Below are positions 30,661-41,350 of a DNA stretch of 64,000 bases, in pieces. Position numbers and translations under genes: made by a program. This DNA is from [Phialemoniopsis] sp. UDSM-2020 (taxonomy: Eukaryota > Ascomycota > Sordariomycetes > Thyridiales > Thyridiaceae). Where the stretch lies: positions 1,674,001 through 1,738,000 of the forward strand of contig JAEILZ010000008.1 of the NCBI GenBank assembly GCA_018873225.1, written 5' to 3'. The notes beneath the pieces are model-generated. The model was given only the letters and a program-made list of their open reading frames with translations. It had not been told where the DNA came from and did not search any database. How positions within the stretch are numbered: position 1 is the first letter of the stretch; the number at the start of each line of letters is the position of its first letter.

Positions 30661-32965
30661 GATCGCAGAGCGGCTGCGTCTTCACTCGGGTTTTGTAGCT
30701 CTCGATAGGGCAGAGGCGGTGGGCAGGGGACTAGAAAATGTGTACGATTCGCTGAGTTGGCAGTTCAGGCATCATGCAGGTATTCCATACAGCTGGCCAA
30801 TGCCATGGGGACACATGCAGCAAAGCTTGTCGGTCAGGCGGTAAAGGGAAGATTGATGCAAGTAATACTACGGAGTAGGAGCTGGGTATCGAAAAGAGCA
30901 AGGTACGAGGTAGGGGAGCTTGGGAATATTTGCGTCGCAAGAAAAAAGAAGAGGCTGACGTCGAAGCACACACACGCAAGCACCCTGGTCACACTCTCAG
31001 TTGCTCGGGTCCGGATTGGGCATGGGGGAGCAGCTCTTTCTTTTTTCGCGACCACCGTGATCCGCGCAAGTTATAAAACGTCAAGCCCGCCCGTCCTCTT
31101 GTTGCTTAGCTTCATGATTGGAGAATCGGGCACTTGCATGACAGCTCAGGCCCGGCCGGGTCATGTTGTTTCACGCCTTATACTGGACATGATCACTTGC
31201 ATCTTTGCTCGAGGCATTGAGGTGATGAGAGGTGAAAATGAAGAGGCTGTCGAGTGGGCGCACCAGCAGCACATTCAGCTACCTCGCAGCAGGGATCCCA
31301 GGCCTTTTCTTGCGTACAAGGCAAGCTAAACGACCGGGAAGTTGGCCGCTAGCAGGGGGGAAATGCGTCTTAGCTGATCGTTTTGGTGGTGGGGAGCAGC
31401 AAAAGCCATGGTAAATGTGGTGGCTGGGGATGTTATGCTGTGCTGGGCCTGTCGGGATAGCTTCTTCGTATCCTGTTTTTTTGGAGTGCCACGACTGTGA
31501 AGTCTGCGGAAGCAGTGGCCGTTGCACCTCATGATGTCAATTGATGGATGTGACTGGAAAGTCTGAAATTATGAGCGGCTCTATTTTGAATTCCTCAAGT
31601 GCTGTCTGGTGTCTCGCCCCCGCCGGCCAGCCAAGCGGGAGTAGCCGCCCCATACTATCTGTGCCAGCAGTCACCCACAGCCCATCCAAGACAGACAGAC
31701 TGCCCAAGTGGAGAAGTGAAGTTGTCTAGATGCTGCCAGCCGCCAGCCAGCCGCCAGCCAGCCGCCAGTTGCCAGCCTGGTTTGTAAGTGCATATGCCCA
31801 GTAAGTAGACTACCTGTCTGGCCGGAACCTCACCCCGGATATGCTCTTGTTGGCCTTATGTTCTGGCCATTGAGCTACTGTGCTCACCAAGGTCAATTCA
31901 TCCCTTCCTAAAGTACTTCATGTTTCAGTGCTCGCAAGGGACAGGCAGACGAATACCTACACCTGTAGAGAGATGCAAAACCGAGGCAGACCAAAAATAA
32001 ACAGGCTGTTGGCAGATCATGGACTGTGGTACCGGGTTCCGTGTTTCGACTGCGAAACAAGCAACGCCCACGCGAGACAGTCCAATCTGTCTGCCTTCCA
32101 CATGCACAAGGAGTCGAATTCTGTATCAGGAAGATCAAGGTCTTAGTCTTTGCACGCCCCCAATATCGAATCTGGCACGAGATCGCATGCCTGTGTTCTG
32201 CATTGTGATTCGCCTCAGCGCTTGGCGTAAAATGCCGTTTAGCAATAGCGTCTCCCACTTTAGTGGCTACTAGTCGCGTTTGCGCCTCTGAGGCTCCTCC
32301 AGAGCTACCGAGACCTTTACTGAAAGCCCGCTATTCTGACCCGAAAGCGTCTGGCAGACTCCACTGAGCTGGGAACCTGGAAGCCTGTTGGCCTGTAACC
32401 AGGCCTGGCCGACCTGCCGCGTAAGTACGAAGTAACTAGTCGCCCCCATCTTTTTTTATCATCTTGCAGTGCCATGATGGAGGATTACGGAGTACCAGGG
32501 GACACATGTCCCTTGAAAGTGTTAGCCGTCGCCAAGCCTATTTGCCAGAACTCCCTGATGGCATTCGAGAAAAGAAGGGTCAACTTCTCCTCTCTTTTGC
32601 AACAGGCTTGTATTTTCCCATAATTTCCACCTTCGATTAATCATTCATTTGTCTGAACGGCCGTTCGGTGTTACCGCTTGCCACATTCGTCCAGACTCGC
32701 CGTCCGGAGTGCGAGCTTACTCGCCCGCCTCCCTTCCGTACTACGCCTCCGCGTGCGTGCGACGGTTGCTGACTAGACCACCTTCTCCCTGACTACCCAG
32801 ACTTACCACGAACACCTTGAACAAAGAATACCTGGTATCACCATCTGCGCGCATGTCTGAGTAACAGTCCAACACAGCTAGCCCTCTATTTCACCCTTCT
32901 CTTTCCCCCTTTTGCGCTTGGCTGCTGCCAGCCGGCTTCCAACGCCGAGTCATTCCCTCGCCACG
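30661..32965. other. Large divergent intergenic region
   Basis: About 2.3 kb separates the PhoD-like gene (minus) from the Kex2 gene (plus) and must contain both promoters. It holds a short tandem repeat (31737-31769). Frames at 30757-31329 and 31880-32258 carry no motif. The part from about 32600 is pyrimidine-rich and fits the Kex2 leader. No RNA gene was seen. Confidence 0.45.
31737..31769. repeat. Three tandem copies of an 11-nt unit
   Basis: CAGCCGCCAGC is repeated three times head to tail, the third copy ending in T. Degenerate CCAGC pieces continue to about 31780. It lies in the upstream region between the PhoD-like and Kex2 genes. Confidence 0.85.
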
Positions 32966-35620
32966 ATGAAGCTGTATGCGCTCCTGGGCCTGTTTGGTCT
33001 GTCGGCCCTTGCTGCTGCTGCAGGCTCCAGTACCCCATCCGACAGCTACGAAACAAACGATTATTATGTCCTTCATCTCGAAAGAGGGGCCTCTCCCGAG
33101 GAGGTGGCTCTGAGGCTGGGTATGGTTCACAAGGGCCAGCTTGGGGAGCTGCAGGACCACCACATGTTCTCTGCCCGCAAGGAGACGCATGACGTGGTCA
33201 AACGAGAAATACACGAAAGAAAGCGGAGGAAACGCCAGTTGGACGGCCGCGACGTCCTTGATGGAGTGCTCTTCTCTCAAAAGCAAGCCCTGCGCCAACC
33301 GTGGGAGAAGAGAATCATTCCCCGTCGCCCTCAGAACATGGTGAACCCTCCTTCGACCGACCAGGAAGGCCCCGACGCCCAGGCTGTCCAGAGGCAGACC
33401 AAGGTTATCGACACCCTCGACATAAGAGATCCCATCTTCCCCCTGCAATGGCATCTGTTCAATCCCGTCCAGGTCGGCCACGACGTCAATGTAAGCGATG
33501 TTTGGCTGCAGGGCATCACTGGCAAGAACTCCACCGTCGCCATCGTGGACGATGGCCTGGATATGTACAGCAACGATCTCAAGGACAACTTCTACGCACA
33601 AGGCTCGTACGACTTCAACGAGAAGACCGAGGAGCCGAAACCCAGGTTACCTGATGACAGGCACGGCACCCGATGCGCCGGTGAAGTGTCAGCTGTTCGG
33701 AACAATGTCTGCGGTGTGGGAGTCGCCTACGACTCCAAGATCGCTGGCATTCGGATTCTGTCCAAACCTATCTCGGATGCCGATGAAGCCCTAGCTATGA
33801 ACTACGACTTCCAAAATAACCAGATCTACTCGTGCTCCTGGGGTCCGCCCGATGATGGAAAGAGCATGGACGCACCCGGCATTCTTATCAGGAGGGCCAT
33901 GCTAAATGCCGTTCAGAATGGCCGTGGTGGCCTCGGCTCCATCTACGTCTTCGCCAGTGGCAACGGTGCCCTGAACGAGGACAACTGCAATTTTGACGGA
34001 TATACAAACAGCATTTACAGCATCACCGTCGGCGCGGTTGATCGTAAGGGCGATCACCCCTACTATTCGGAGAAGTGCTCTGCCAGTCTTGTCGTGACCT
34101 ATTCCAGCGGAGCCAACGATGCAATCGTAAGTGCATGATTGCCATTTCAAAGCTGCGTCGATGTTCTAATTCTTCTCAAGCGTACCACCGACGTTGGACT
34201 CAATAACTGCGCTGATCAGCACGGCGGCACTTCTGCTGCAGCCCCTCTCGCTGCTGGTATCTTTGCTCTGGTTCTGCAAGTCCGCCCGGACCTCAGCTGG
34301 AGAGATATGCAATACCTGGCCTTGATGACTGCAGTTCCCATCAATCTGGACTCTGGCGACTGGCAAGAGACCAAGATCGGCAAGAAGTATAGCCACACGT
34401 TCGCCTACGGCAAGATTGATTCCTACGGCATTGTTGAGGCGGCCAAGACCTGGAAGAAGGTGAAGCCCCAGGCGTGGCTCTTTTCTCCATGGATCCATGT
34501 CAACGAGGCCATCCCTCAGGGCGATACTGGTATCTCGGTCAGCTTTGACGTGCACCCTGACATGCTCGAGGAGGCCAACCTTGAGCGCATCGAGCACGTC
34601 ACCGTAACCATGAACGTCGCGCACACTCGCCGTGGCGACCTAAGTGTCGACCTGGTCAGCCCTAATAAGGTCGTCAGCCATCTCTCTGCCACCCGCAAGA
34701 ACGACGAGGAAGCCGCCGGATACGAGGATTGGACGTTCATGAGTGTTGTCCACTGGGGCGAGAGCGGCCTCGGCACGTGGACTGTTGTCGTTCGCGACAC
34801 CGTCCAAAACGAGCACACGGGCAACTTTACCGACTTCCACATCAAGCTCTGGGGCGAGGCTCGCGACCCGGCCAAAGCTACCCTCCTTCCCATGCCCAAT
34901 GAGGATGATGACAATGACCATGCCTCCATTATCTCCTCGACTACCACCGCGGCCGCCACCTCGGGCACTGCCAAGCCTGCGCCCGAGGTCACCGAGACCG
35001 TGCCTCCCACCGTGACGCCCACTGACCAGCCCGAGCGTCCCGTCAAGCCGACCACCACGCCCGCCGACGGTGCTCCCGCCGCCGAGACATCGGCGCCCGC
35101 AAACTCGTCCTGGCTGCCGTCTTTCCTGCCCACGTTTGGCGTCTCCTCGCGCACCCAGATCTGGATCTACGGCGCGCTCGGCCTCATCGTCGCCTTCTGC
35201 TGCGGCCTCGGCGTATACCTGTACATCGCGCGCCGGCGCCGCCTGCGCAACAGCCCGCGCGATGACTACGAATTCGAGCTGCTCGACGAGGAAGAGGCCG
35301 AGGGCCTGACGGGCAACGGCGAGAAGAGGGCCGCCATGGGCGCGGGCGGCCGCAAGGCCAAGCGCGGGGGCGAGCTTTATGACGCCTTTGCCGGCGGCAG
35401 TGACGATGACGAGGATGACGAGTTTAATGGCGGCGCCGCTGGGTATACCGACCGCAACGGCTCGGATGAGCGGGTCGATGAGAAGACGAGGAGGAGGAGC
35501 CCGGATATGGCGCGCGATGACGACGATCGTGAGGACGAGGAGGAGCAGCATGTCATTGGGGACGACTCTGACAACGAGGTCAGCAATGATGGTCAGGATC
35601 GGAATTTGATAGGGCGGTAG
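32966..35620 (+). CDS. KEX2: Kexin (Kex2-type dibasic proprotein convertase), type I membrane protein
   Basis: Two exons, 32966..34126 and 34181..35620 (54-nt intron), 866 residues. The signal peptide covers about residues 1-19. A prodomain follows with dibasic clusters, including RKRRKR (85-90) and PWEKR. The subtilisin-type catalytic domain has Asp195 (AIVDDGLDM), His233 (DRHGTRCAGE), oxyanion Asn333 (ASGNGA) and Ser405 (GGTSAAAPLAAG). The intron lies just before the Ser block (AI/RTTDVG). Next come a P domain, a Ser/Thr/Pro-rich stalk and one membrane span (WIYGALGLIVAFCCGLGVYL). The cytosolic tail begins RRRRLRN, then carries YEFELLDEEEAE, like the aromatic TGN-retrieval signal, and a long acidic end. 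It acts in the late Golgi on secreted precursors. Confidence 0.95.
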
Positions 35621-35965
35621 TCCTATGCGTGACCTGGTGGCGTTTCTGTTCGATACTCCGAGGAGAGAGGTTTTAGAATAACCAAAATCCATTGCGCATG
35701 CGTTTTTCTTCCGTTATTAGCATTACTGGGTGTTCTTTACGGTCAGTGGGACAAAAGCAGACATCTCGACATGGAGATCTTTCAATTTGCTTCGCCTCAT
35801 GCTATCGCCGTGCTTTGATCAGTGTCTTGTCGAAGTGAGCATTTGTCTACCTATTTTGCAACGCATCCGTCTCAAGTGTAGTAAAAGAGTAATAAAACGC
35901 CCGTTCATCATGAAGAGTTTACAAGCATACACACCCTCTGCGCCCCTTCGTTCTACGCCCTAATA
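35621..35965. other. Convergent 3' region of Kex2 and Snx4 genes
   Basis: About 345 bases lie between converging genes. AATAAA at 35891-35896 is a possible poly(A) element for the plus-strand Kex2 transcript, which would then nearly reach the Snx4 stop. No other feature was seen. Confidence 0.5.
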
Positions 35966-37481
35966 TTACGGCACCAGCACCCCTTCCTTCTCCATCTCCT
36001 TGACATACCGCTCCCAGATGTCCGCTACGCCGTCGTAAAAGGTAATGTGCGCGTCGGCCAGCGCGCCAAACTGCGTCTTGAACTCGCAGCGCTTGATGCG
36101 CTCAAAGTCGGCCACCTCCTTGACGACCTCCTCGTCAAACATCTCGCTCGTCTTGTGCGCCCGCTCCACCTCGTCCGTCAGGTCCTCGATGCGCATCTCT
36201 AGCTTGCGCTGTCTCTCGCGCCGGCTCTGCTCGTGGTCCACCCCCCGTACGTCCTCAATCTTGCCGCGCAAGTAGGATCCCGCGCCCGCAAAGGCGCCGC
36301 CGGAACCGCCCCCACCGCCGTGGTAGCCCGAGGCCAGCATGTCGCGGTCTGCGGTGCTTTTGTTGAGGTACTCGGTAAGCTGCTCGTAGTCCAGCTGCTT
36401 CTGCTCACGAGCCTTGAGCAGGTTCTTCAACGCGCCGCTGTATGCGGCCATATCGCGCAAGCTTCCAAGGTAGTCCTGGTCAGTGTGGTCCTTGAGCTTG
36501 CGCAAGCCGGCAGCAGTATCGTCAACCGAGGCGGCGAAGGCATGCACGGCAAACTCGACGCCAGGTTCGAGGGTGATCAGCTTCTGGAACTGCTCAGCCA
36601 AGTCGGCTAGGTCGGCCTCGAGATCGGCCTCCCGCCGGGCTACGCGCGCGACAACCTTTTCGACATGTCCCAGGTCCTCGTCTAGTTTGTCGCTCCGCTC
36701 GCGAACTTCGATAAAACGCCGGTCAGGTCGGTGGACCTTGGTGAAGGCATTAATGAGGCTGTCTGCGAAGTTGTCGAAAGCGCTGCTTTCCCTGTCCCTG
36801 TCGGTGCTGGCGCGGGCAGACCGGGTACGCATGGTAGCGTTCCACTCGGGCGATTCGAGAAATTGGTGGAGAATGGCCGCGCGGCGGAGAATCGGGTGTA
36901 ACGAGCAGCGAGCAAGGAACCTCTGGAGAGAGTGGGCTCGTCGCATGGTGAACTCATTGTCGAACCGGCTGTTTCGGACATAAGACTCCATGCGTTGCTT
37001 GTCGGGCAGCGGCGGAACGGCGCAAGCAGGATAGTCTCGGCATAGTGTCTTGTAAAGGAATACGAAATCTGTAAAGCGACGGCGGACGGAGACTGTGGAT
37101 TTGGAGAAGGACTGGAAGGTGGTCTGAGGGTATCACAAGGGTTAGAACGAGATGGTCCACAAAGAATAGCAGTGGACAAGTTGCCTATCCGGCATTGATG
37201 GGACTCACATTCGTGGTAATGAGGTAGGTGATGTAGCCTTGGCCGCCACCGCCTTCGTTCTCCTTGAGCGGCGAGGTTACAGTGCAGTCGAGTGTCTCTA
37301 CGCCAATGCCGGTGCCTTCCATGCGATTGTAGTCCGGAACCGGCTCATCTGGGTCTTTGCCATGGGTGGTTTCTAGAGGTGCAGCCGTTCCTTGCTGGTC
37401 AACACTAGATCCTGAGGCTTCGCCCTGCTGCTCACTATGCCAGGATATGTTCGAGAAGTTGTCTTGCTCCATGACGGCCAT
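35966..37481 (-). CDS. SNX4: Sorting nexin-4 (Snx4/Atg24), PX-BAR protein
   Basis: Two exons, 37209..37481 and 35966..37123, with an 85-nt phase-0 intron; 476 residues. The PX domain spans about residues 55-175, with STVSVRRRFTDFVFLYKTL and YPACAVPPLPDKQRMESYV, the arginine-rich phosphoinositide-binding elements. A BAR-type helical domain fills the rest, with KLDEDLGHVEKVVARVARRE, and LTDEVERAHKTSEMFDEEV. A Gly-rich loop (YHGGGGGSGGAFAG) is inserted in the BAR region. Snx4 heterodimers recycle cargo from endosomes to the Golgi and act in selective autophagy. The intron falls inside the PX domain between strands (YLITTN / TTFQSF), which fixes the splice. The length is close to other mould Snx4 proteins. 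Confidence 0.92.
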
Positions 37482-38242
37482 GGGAAGTCGAGGAAAAGGA
37501 AGGGAAGGGAAGAGAGGGAAGGAGGCGGGTCTCCCTCAGCTGCGGGACAGCCGATTGCTTGAACAATAGCAGCACTGCAAGGGGAAAAAAGATATGCGAC
37601 CGAGAACCGGAGGAATGAGGAAACTTCAGTGAGTCGGATATTCGGAGCGCCGTGCAGGCTGTGTTTGAGTTGAGTCGACTGTCGGGAGACTATCTTGGAA
37701 GCTTGTGATGGAAGGCTGGATGTTACGAACGATTGGGGGTTGACGTATGGTGGGGAATGGGCGCAATGAAGCTGCCTGTGGGATGATGACTGATAAGATC
37801 AGTTAGCGCAGTGCTGGCTAGTCCGCAGCGACAGTCCAGGTTTTTGGGGTATTGTGTTAACTCGCTCTAACTTTACTTGTACTTCAGGTTGCGCAGGGAT
37901 ATTGGTCCCGTTGTTACATTCTATAAGATGCTCGATTCTAAGTACTTTACTCAGATTCCAATTTGTCCGACGGGTCCGAACACACTGATCCTCGCGGTTT
38001 GACCCTAACAACATTGCTAGTCACTCTAGGACGGGTGCAGCGCAGGTTAGTGTAGACTTTCAACAAGTAAAATGAGGATATTCTATTCCAGTTCCTTGTG
38101 TCGAGATGATTCTATAACCTCCCAAAAACCCCGCTTATCCCGGGTGCCCGTTTACTTGTAGTACAGGAGAGAGCACACCGCATCTCTCATATGCCATGGA
38201 CAAAAGAAATAGTACAATGCGTGTGATAGCATGCTCTCGAGC
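37482..38242. other. Intergenic between Snx4 and LETM1 genes
   Basis: About 760 bases lie upstream of Snx4 (minus) and downstream of the LETM1 gene (minus). The part near 37480-37560 is purine-rich on the plus strand, so pyrimidine-rich in the Snx4 leader. No further element is supported. Confidence 0.5.
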
Positions 38243-39943
38243 TTAGTTGTCGCCGCCCTTGGCTGCCTTCTCCGTCTCTGCGCGCCTGACTGCGTCCATA
38301 TGGTCCTGTTCGGCATCCACTGCCTCGCTGACCTGCGCCTTCTCGACGCCCGAGTCGGCCTGCAGCTGCCTCTCCTCCTTCTCGTCGATATCGTCCACGT
38401 CCCTGGGCGTGGCGAAACCCGTCTCCTGGTTCTCCTGGTTCTGCTCATTTTCCTCCTCAATGAGCTCTTGCTGCTCCTTGAGAACCTCCAGGCGCTGCTT
38501 ATTGGTTGCAGCACCTTCGGCATTGTGCACCTCGAGCTCGATCTCGTGGAAGAGCTCCTCCGGGATGGCCGACAGGACGCCTGTCAGAGCCTCGATCTGG
38601 GTGGCGGCGCCCGTCTCGGCAGCGCTCGACTGTCCGTACATGTAGGCATTGCTTAGGACGAGCAGGGTGGAAGGGACACCCTCCTTCAGACGCAGATCCA
38701 GCCAGGTCTGAAGATCTTCTCGCAACCTCGCGGGCGAAACTCCGTGAGACTTGATACCCCTGCTGGCACATGCCGTCTGAAGCTCTGACACAGACAGACT
38801 CTCAACGCCTTCGAAGCTAATAGCCCGATCGTCGCGCTTGATCTGCCGCATCCTGTGGCGAACTTGGTACCGGAGCATCATGTCGGTGCCAAATGTGTTG
38901 AGGTTCATGTATCGGCACATGGAAACCAGCTGTGGCCTGGAAAGGTTGTCCAGAGTAAGGTCGTCCTTGAAAACTTTGCAGACCTTGATGACGTCTTGAG
39001 CAGTCGGCTGCTCTCCAGTCGCCCGGACCTTGCGGAAGAAGTTGGTGAACTCCTCCTTCTGCGCGTTCGCAGGAGTCAGAGGCAGACCAGTCTCCCTCAA
39101 CGTTTGCTGTAGGAAAGAGCTGACTTCCTTGCGGGTCACCCTAAGGGTAGAGGCCTTCTTATCCTTGGACTTTTGGCCTTCGTAGGTGCTGGGGAGCAGG
39201 TTGGGGAACAGCTTGAGGGCGATGGGAAGAAGCAGTTCAGCAAATGGTACAATGACAAAGACAGAGAAGGGTACAAGGCGGCCCAGATCCTGCACAGTGC
39301 GCTGGAGTTGCCTGTTTTCCCTCCTGGTGAGCTCGTAACCGGCTGCCATCTTCAGCGCAAGCCTGCTGCTGATCTTGACCTCGGTGGCCAACAACTTGGT
39401 GCCATCCCAGTAGTGCCGAACCTCCTTCTTGATCTTTTGACCCAGTGTCAGCTTCTTCTCTTCCTTCTTGGCCTCCTTTTTCTCCAAGGCCGATTCCTTC
39501 TCGGTAGCAAGCTCGGAGAGAGTAGCGGGCTTCGAAGCGGCCTCCTGGGCCGTCTTCTTCAACTCCTCGGCATCGGCCTGCTTCTGCTCAGCAGAAGTCT
39601 TCGGAGTGGATGTCTGGGCCTCTTTCTGCAGGGGCTTCTTGGCCTTCTCTGCGTCGAAGCCTGGCGGGGGGCCAGAGGGCGGGCCCGAGTTGCTGTGCGT
39701 CTCGGTCGAGAGGTTCCGAACGGGTATAAGGATGGCGAGCGCCGGGTTTTGTTGGGCGAGAATCCTCGAGTTCCTGGCGAGTTGCAACGAGGAAGACCTC
39801 ATTGCAGTCCTTGATATGGCGCGACCTATTGATGCGTCAGTATGAGTGAGTTTGGATGGCAAATGCAGGGCCCTTAACGCACCGTTGCCCAGGAACGGGT
39901 TGAGGACGACCGCCCGGCGGGCGACACTAGCTGATGCGCTCAT
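38243..39943 (-). CDS. MDM38: LETM1-domain mitochondrial inner-membrane protein (Mdm38-like)
   Basis: Two exons, 39883..39943 and 38243..39825, 547 residues from the ATG at 39941-39943. The 57-nt intron is a multiple of three with no in-frame stop, so the frame reads through it; donor GTGCGT, branch CTGAC and AATAG acceptor argue that it is spliced. The N-terminus is a basic mitochondrial presequence. A Lys/Glu-rich stretch follows. The LETM1 signature comes next: LTLGQKIKKEVRHYWDGTKL, a membrane span VPFSVFVIVPFAELLLPIAL, LFPNLLPSTY, and the ribosome-binding-like region DNLSRPQLVSMCRYMNL. The C-terminus is a Glu/Gln-rich coiled coil. Family members support K+/H+ exchange and membrane insertion or translation of mitochondrially encoded proteins. 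Upstream codons in the same frame up to 40210 lack a fitting ATG context. Confidence 0.92.
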   Translation of the reverse strand: MSASASVARRAVVLNPFLGNGALRALHLPSKLTHTDASIGRAISRTAMRSSSLQLARNSRILAQQNPALAILIPVRNLSTETHSNSGPPSGPPPGFDAEKAKKPLQKEAQTSTPKTSAEQKQADAEELKKTAQEAASKPATLSELATEKESALEKKEAKKEEKKLTLGQKIKKEVRHYWDGTKLLATEVKISSRLALKMAAGYELTRRENRQLQRTVQDLGRLVPFSVFVIVPFAELLLPIALKLFPNLLPSTYEGQKSKDKKASTLRVTRKEVSSFLQQTLRETGLPLTPANAQKEEFTNFFRKVRATGEQPTAQDVIKVCKVFKDDLTLDNLSRPQLVSMCRYMNLNTFGTDMMLRYQVRHRMRQIKRDDRAISFEGVESLSVSELQTACASRGIKSHGVSPARLREDLQTWLDLRLKEGVPSTLLVLSNAYMYGQSSAAETGAATQIEALTGVLSAIPEELFHEIELEVHNAEGAATNKQRLEVLKEQQELIEEENEQNQENQETGFATPRDVDDIDEKEERQLQADSGVEKAQVSEAVDAEQDHMDAVRRAETEKAAKGGDN

Positions 39944-41350
39944 GCTTCGATTGCCGTGAATCCAGAGACGATGGATGGAAAAGATGGTTTGGATGGTATC
40001 ACGGATGGTACAGAAACAGAATGAACAGGAGAGAGTGTCAGCAGTGGGTTGGGAGATAGGAAAAGCGATGACGAGACAGTGTGGGTAAGATGCCCGTCTT
40101 GTACGAATAAGTGAACTATCCCCAGAAAACCCAGCCAAGCCGCAAGTGCCCGAGCCAAAAGGCAAAAATGCAGCATCCTGCGACCGACTCCAGGGGGCTT
40201 GCAGCGGCACTGGTCACGTGCTGGACCCTTCCCCAAGTACCCCTCACAGCTTAATTTGGTGCCAAGGTACTTGACCAGCGCTTGGTTCCGAATGCCCGAT
40301 ACGCCCGAAAATGCACTGTAAGAATGGTGGAAGACGAGCCCCGAACGGCAAATCCATAGTGGAGTTTCTTGCGCTTTCTTGCTGCGTCTCTCTTCTGTCC
40401 TCAACAAAAAATGGCTCTCCTGTTACTTGCGGCCAAGGAGACACGAGTCGGCCCAATTGCCACGCACTCCCCCTTCTTCTCTTGGTCTAGACCTTTTTGA
40501 GGCCGAAAAGAGCAACTGCCTTAGTGAGGAGATAGGAGTAATTAAGAATGGTACAGAGAATGAAGCACTGGCCAAAACAATAAGTTGCCCCTGGCTTCAC
40601 TGTGCATACCTGAACAGCCTTGGAGGATGCGGCAAGAAACACATGTCTTGGTTACGATTTTTGCGGAATCTCTTCCCTTTCTCAAGTCAAATAACGGAGG
40701 AAAAGGACAGAGAGAAGTTCTAGTGCAGGAAAATATCTTTGCAGATAATGATACAACACCTCCCATTCCATCTACTCGAGAACAGTGAGCCCGAGATCAA
40801 TACTGGTGAGGTCAAGCAAATATTGGACTCTGTAAAGTAAAGTTCTCGGCGCATTTTGACTTATGGAAGATGCCGGCTTAAATTTGTACCCTTTGCCAGG
40901 TACAGAAGCCTTGGTCAGAGGATTATCCCACTACCGAAGCCAGGACATGTCGATACTTTGTAGAGATGTATTAATTTACACGCCATATATTTGTACTAAG
41001 TACTAAGTAGCTAAAATCGGTACCAACTACCGCTGTTAGTGGTTAGGTCCACTTTGCTTTCCCATGTGAGATCAATTGCGGCCTCTCCAGTCACAAGCAG
41101 AGGTCACTGGATTAAGGCCATGCATCTCCACGCCGAGCTCATGACAATCTCCAGCTCGGACCCGAGACAAACAATCTTCAAATAAGCCACTGCCATTTCC
41201 CAATATCACATTGTGATCTCTCGACTCGCATTTCTTGCTAATTGTGTTAAGTGGGCGATAGAATCATCGCCCCAAAGCTCATAGAGCTTCCCGACGCAAG
41301 CCCATCCGAGACACACGGAGGTACACGGCATCTCCGACTCATCGCCGGAT
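39944..41350. other. Divergent intergenic region
   Basis: About 1.4 kb lies between the LETM1 gene (minus) and the Zn2Cys6 gene (plus), containing both promoters. An A/T-rich zone at 40965-41020 includes ACTAAGTACTAAGTA. The frames at 40379-40788 lie on both strands of the same DNA and show no motif. No RNA gene was seen. Confidence 0.45.

Noticed and set aside
34640..35692. 350-codon minus-strand frame antisense to Kex2
   Set aside because: It mirrors the GC-rich coding strand of the Kex2 P domain and tail, has no motif and no separate start context. It is a shadow of the real gene.
39944..40210. Upstream extension of the LETM1 frame
   Set aside because: The frame is open, but a mitochondrial presequence begins at the ATG at 39943, and the upstream part reads like untranslated leader.
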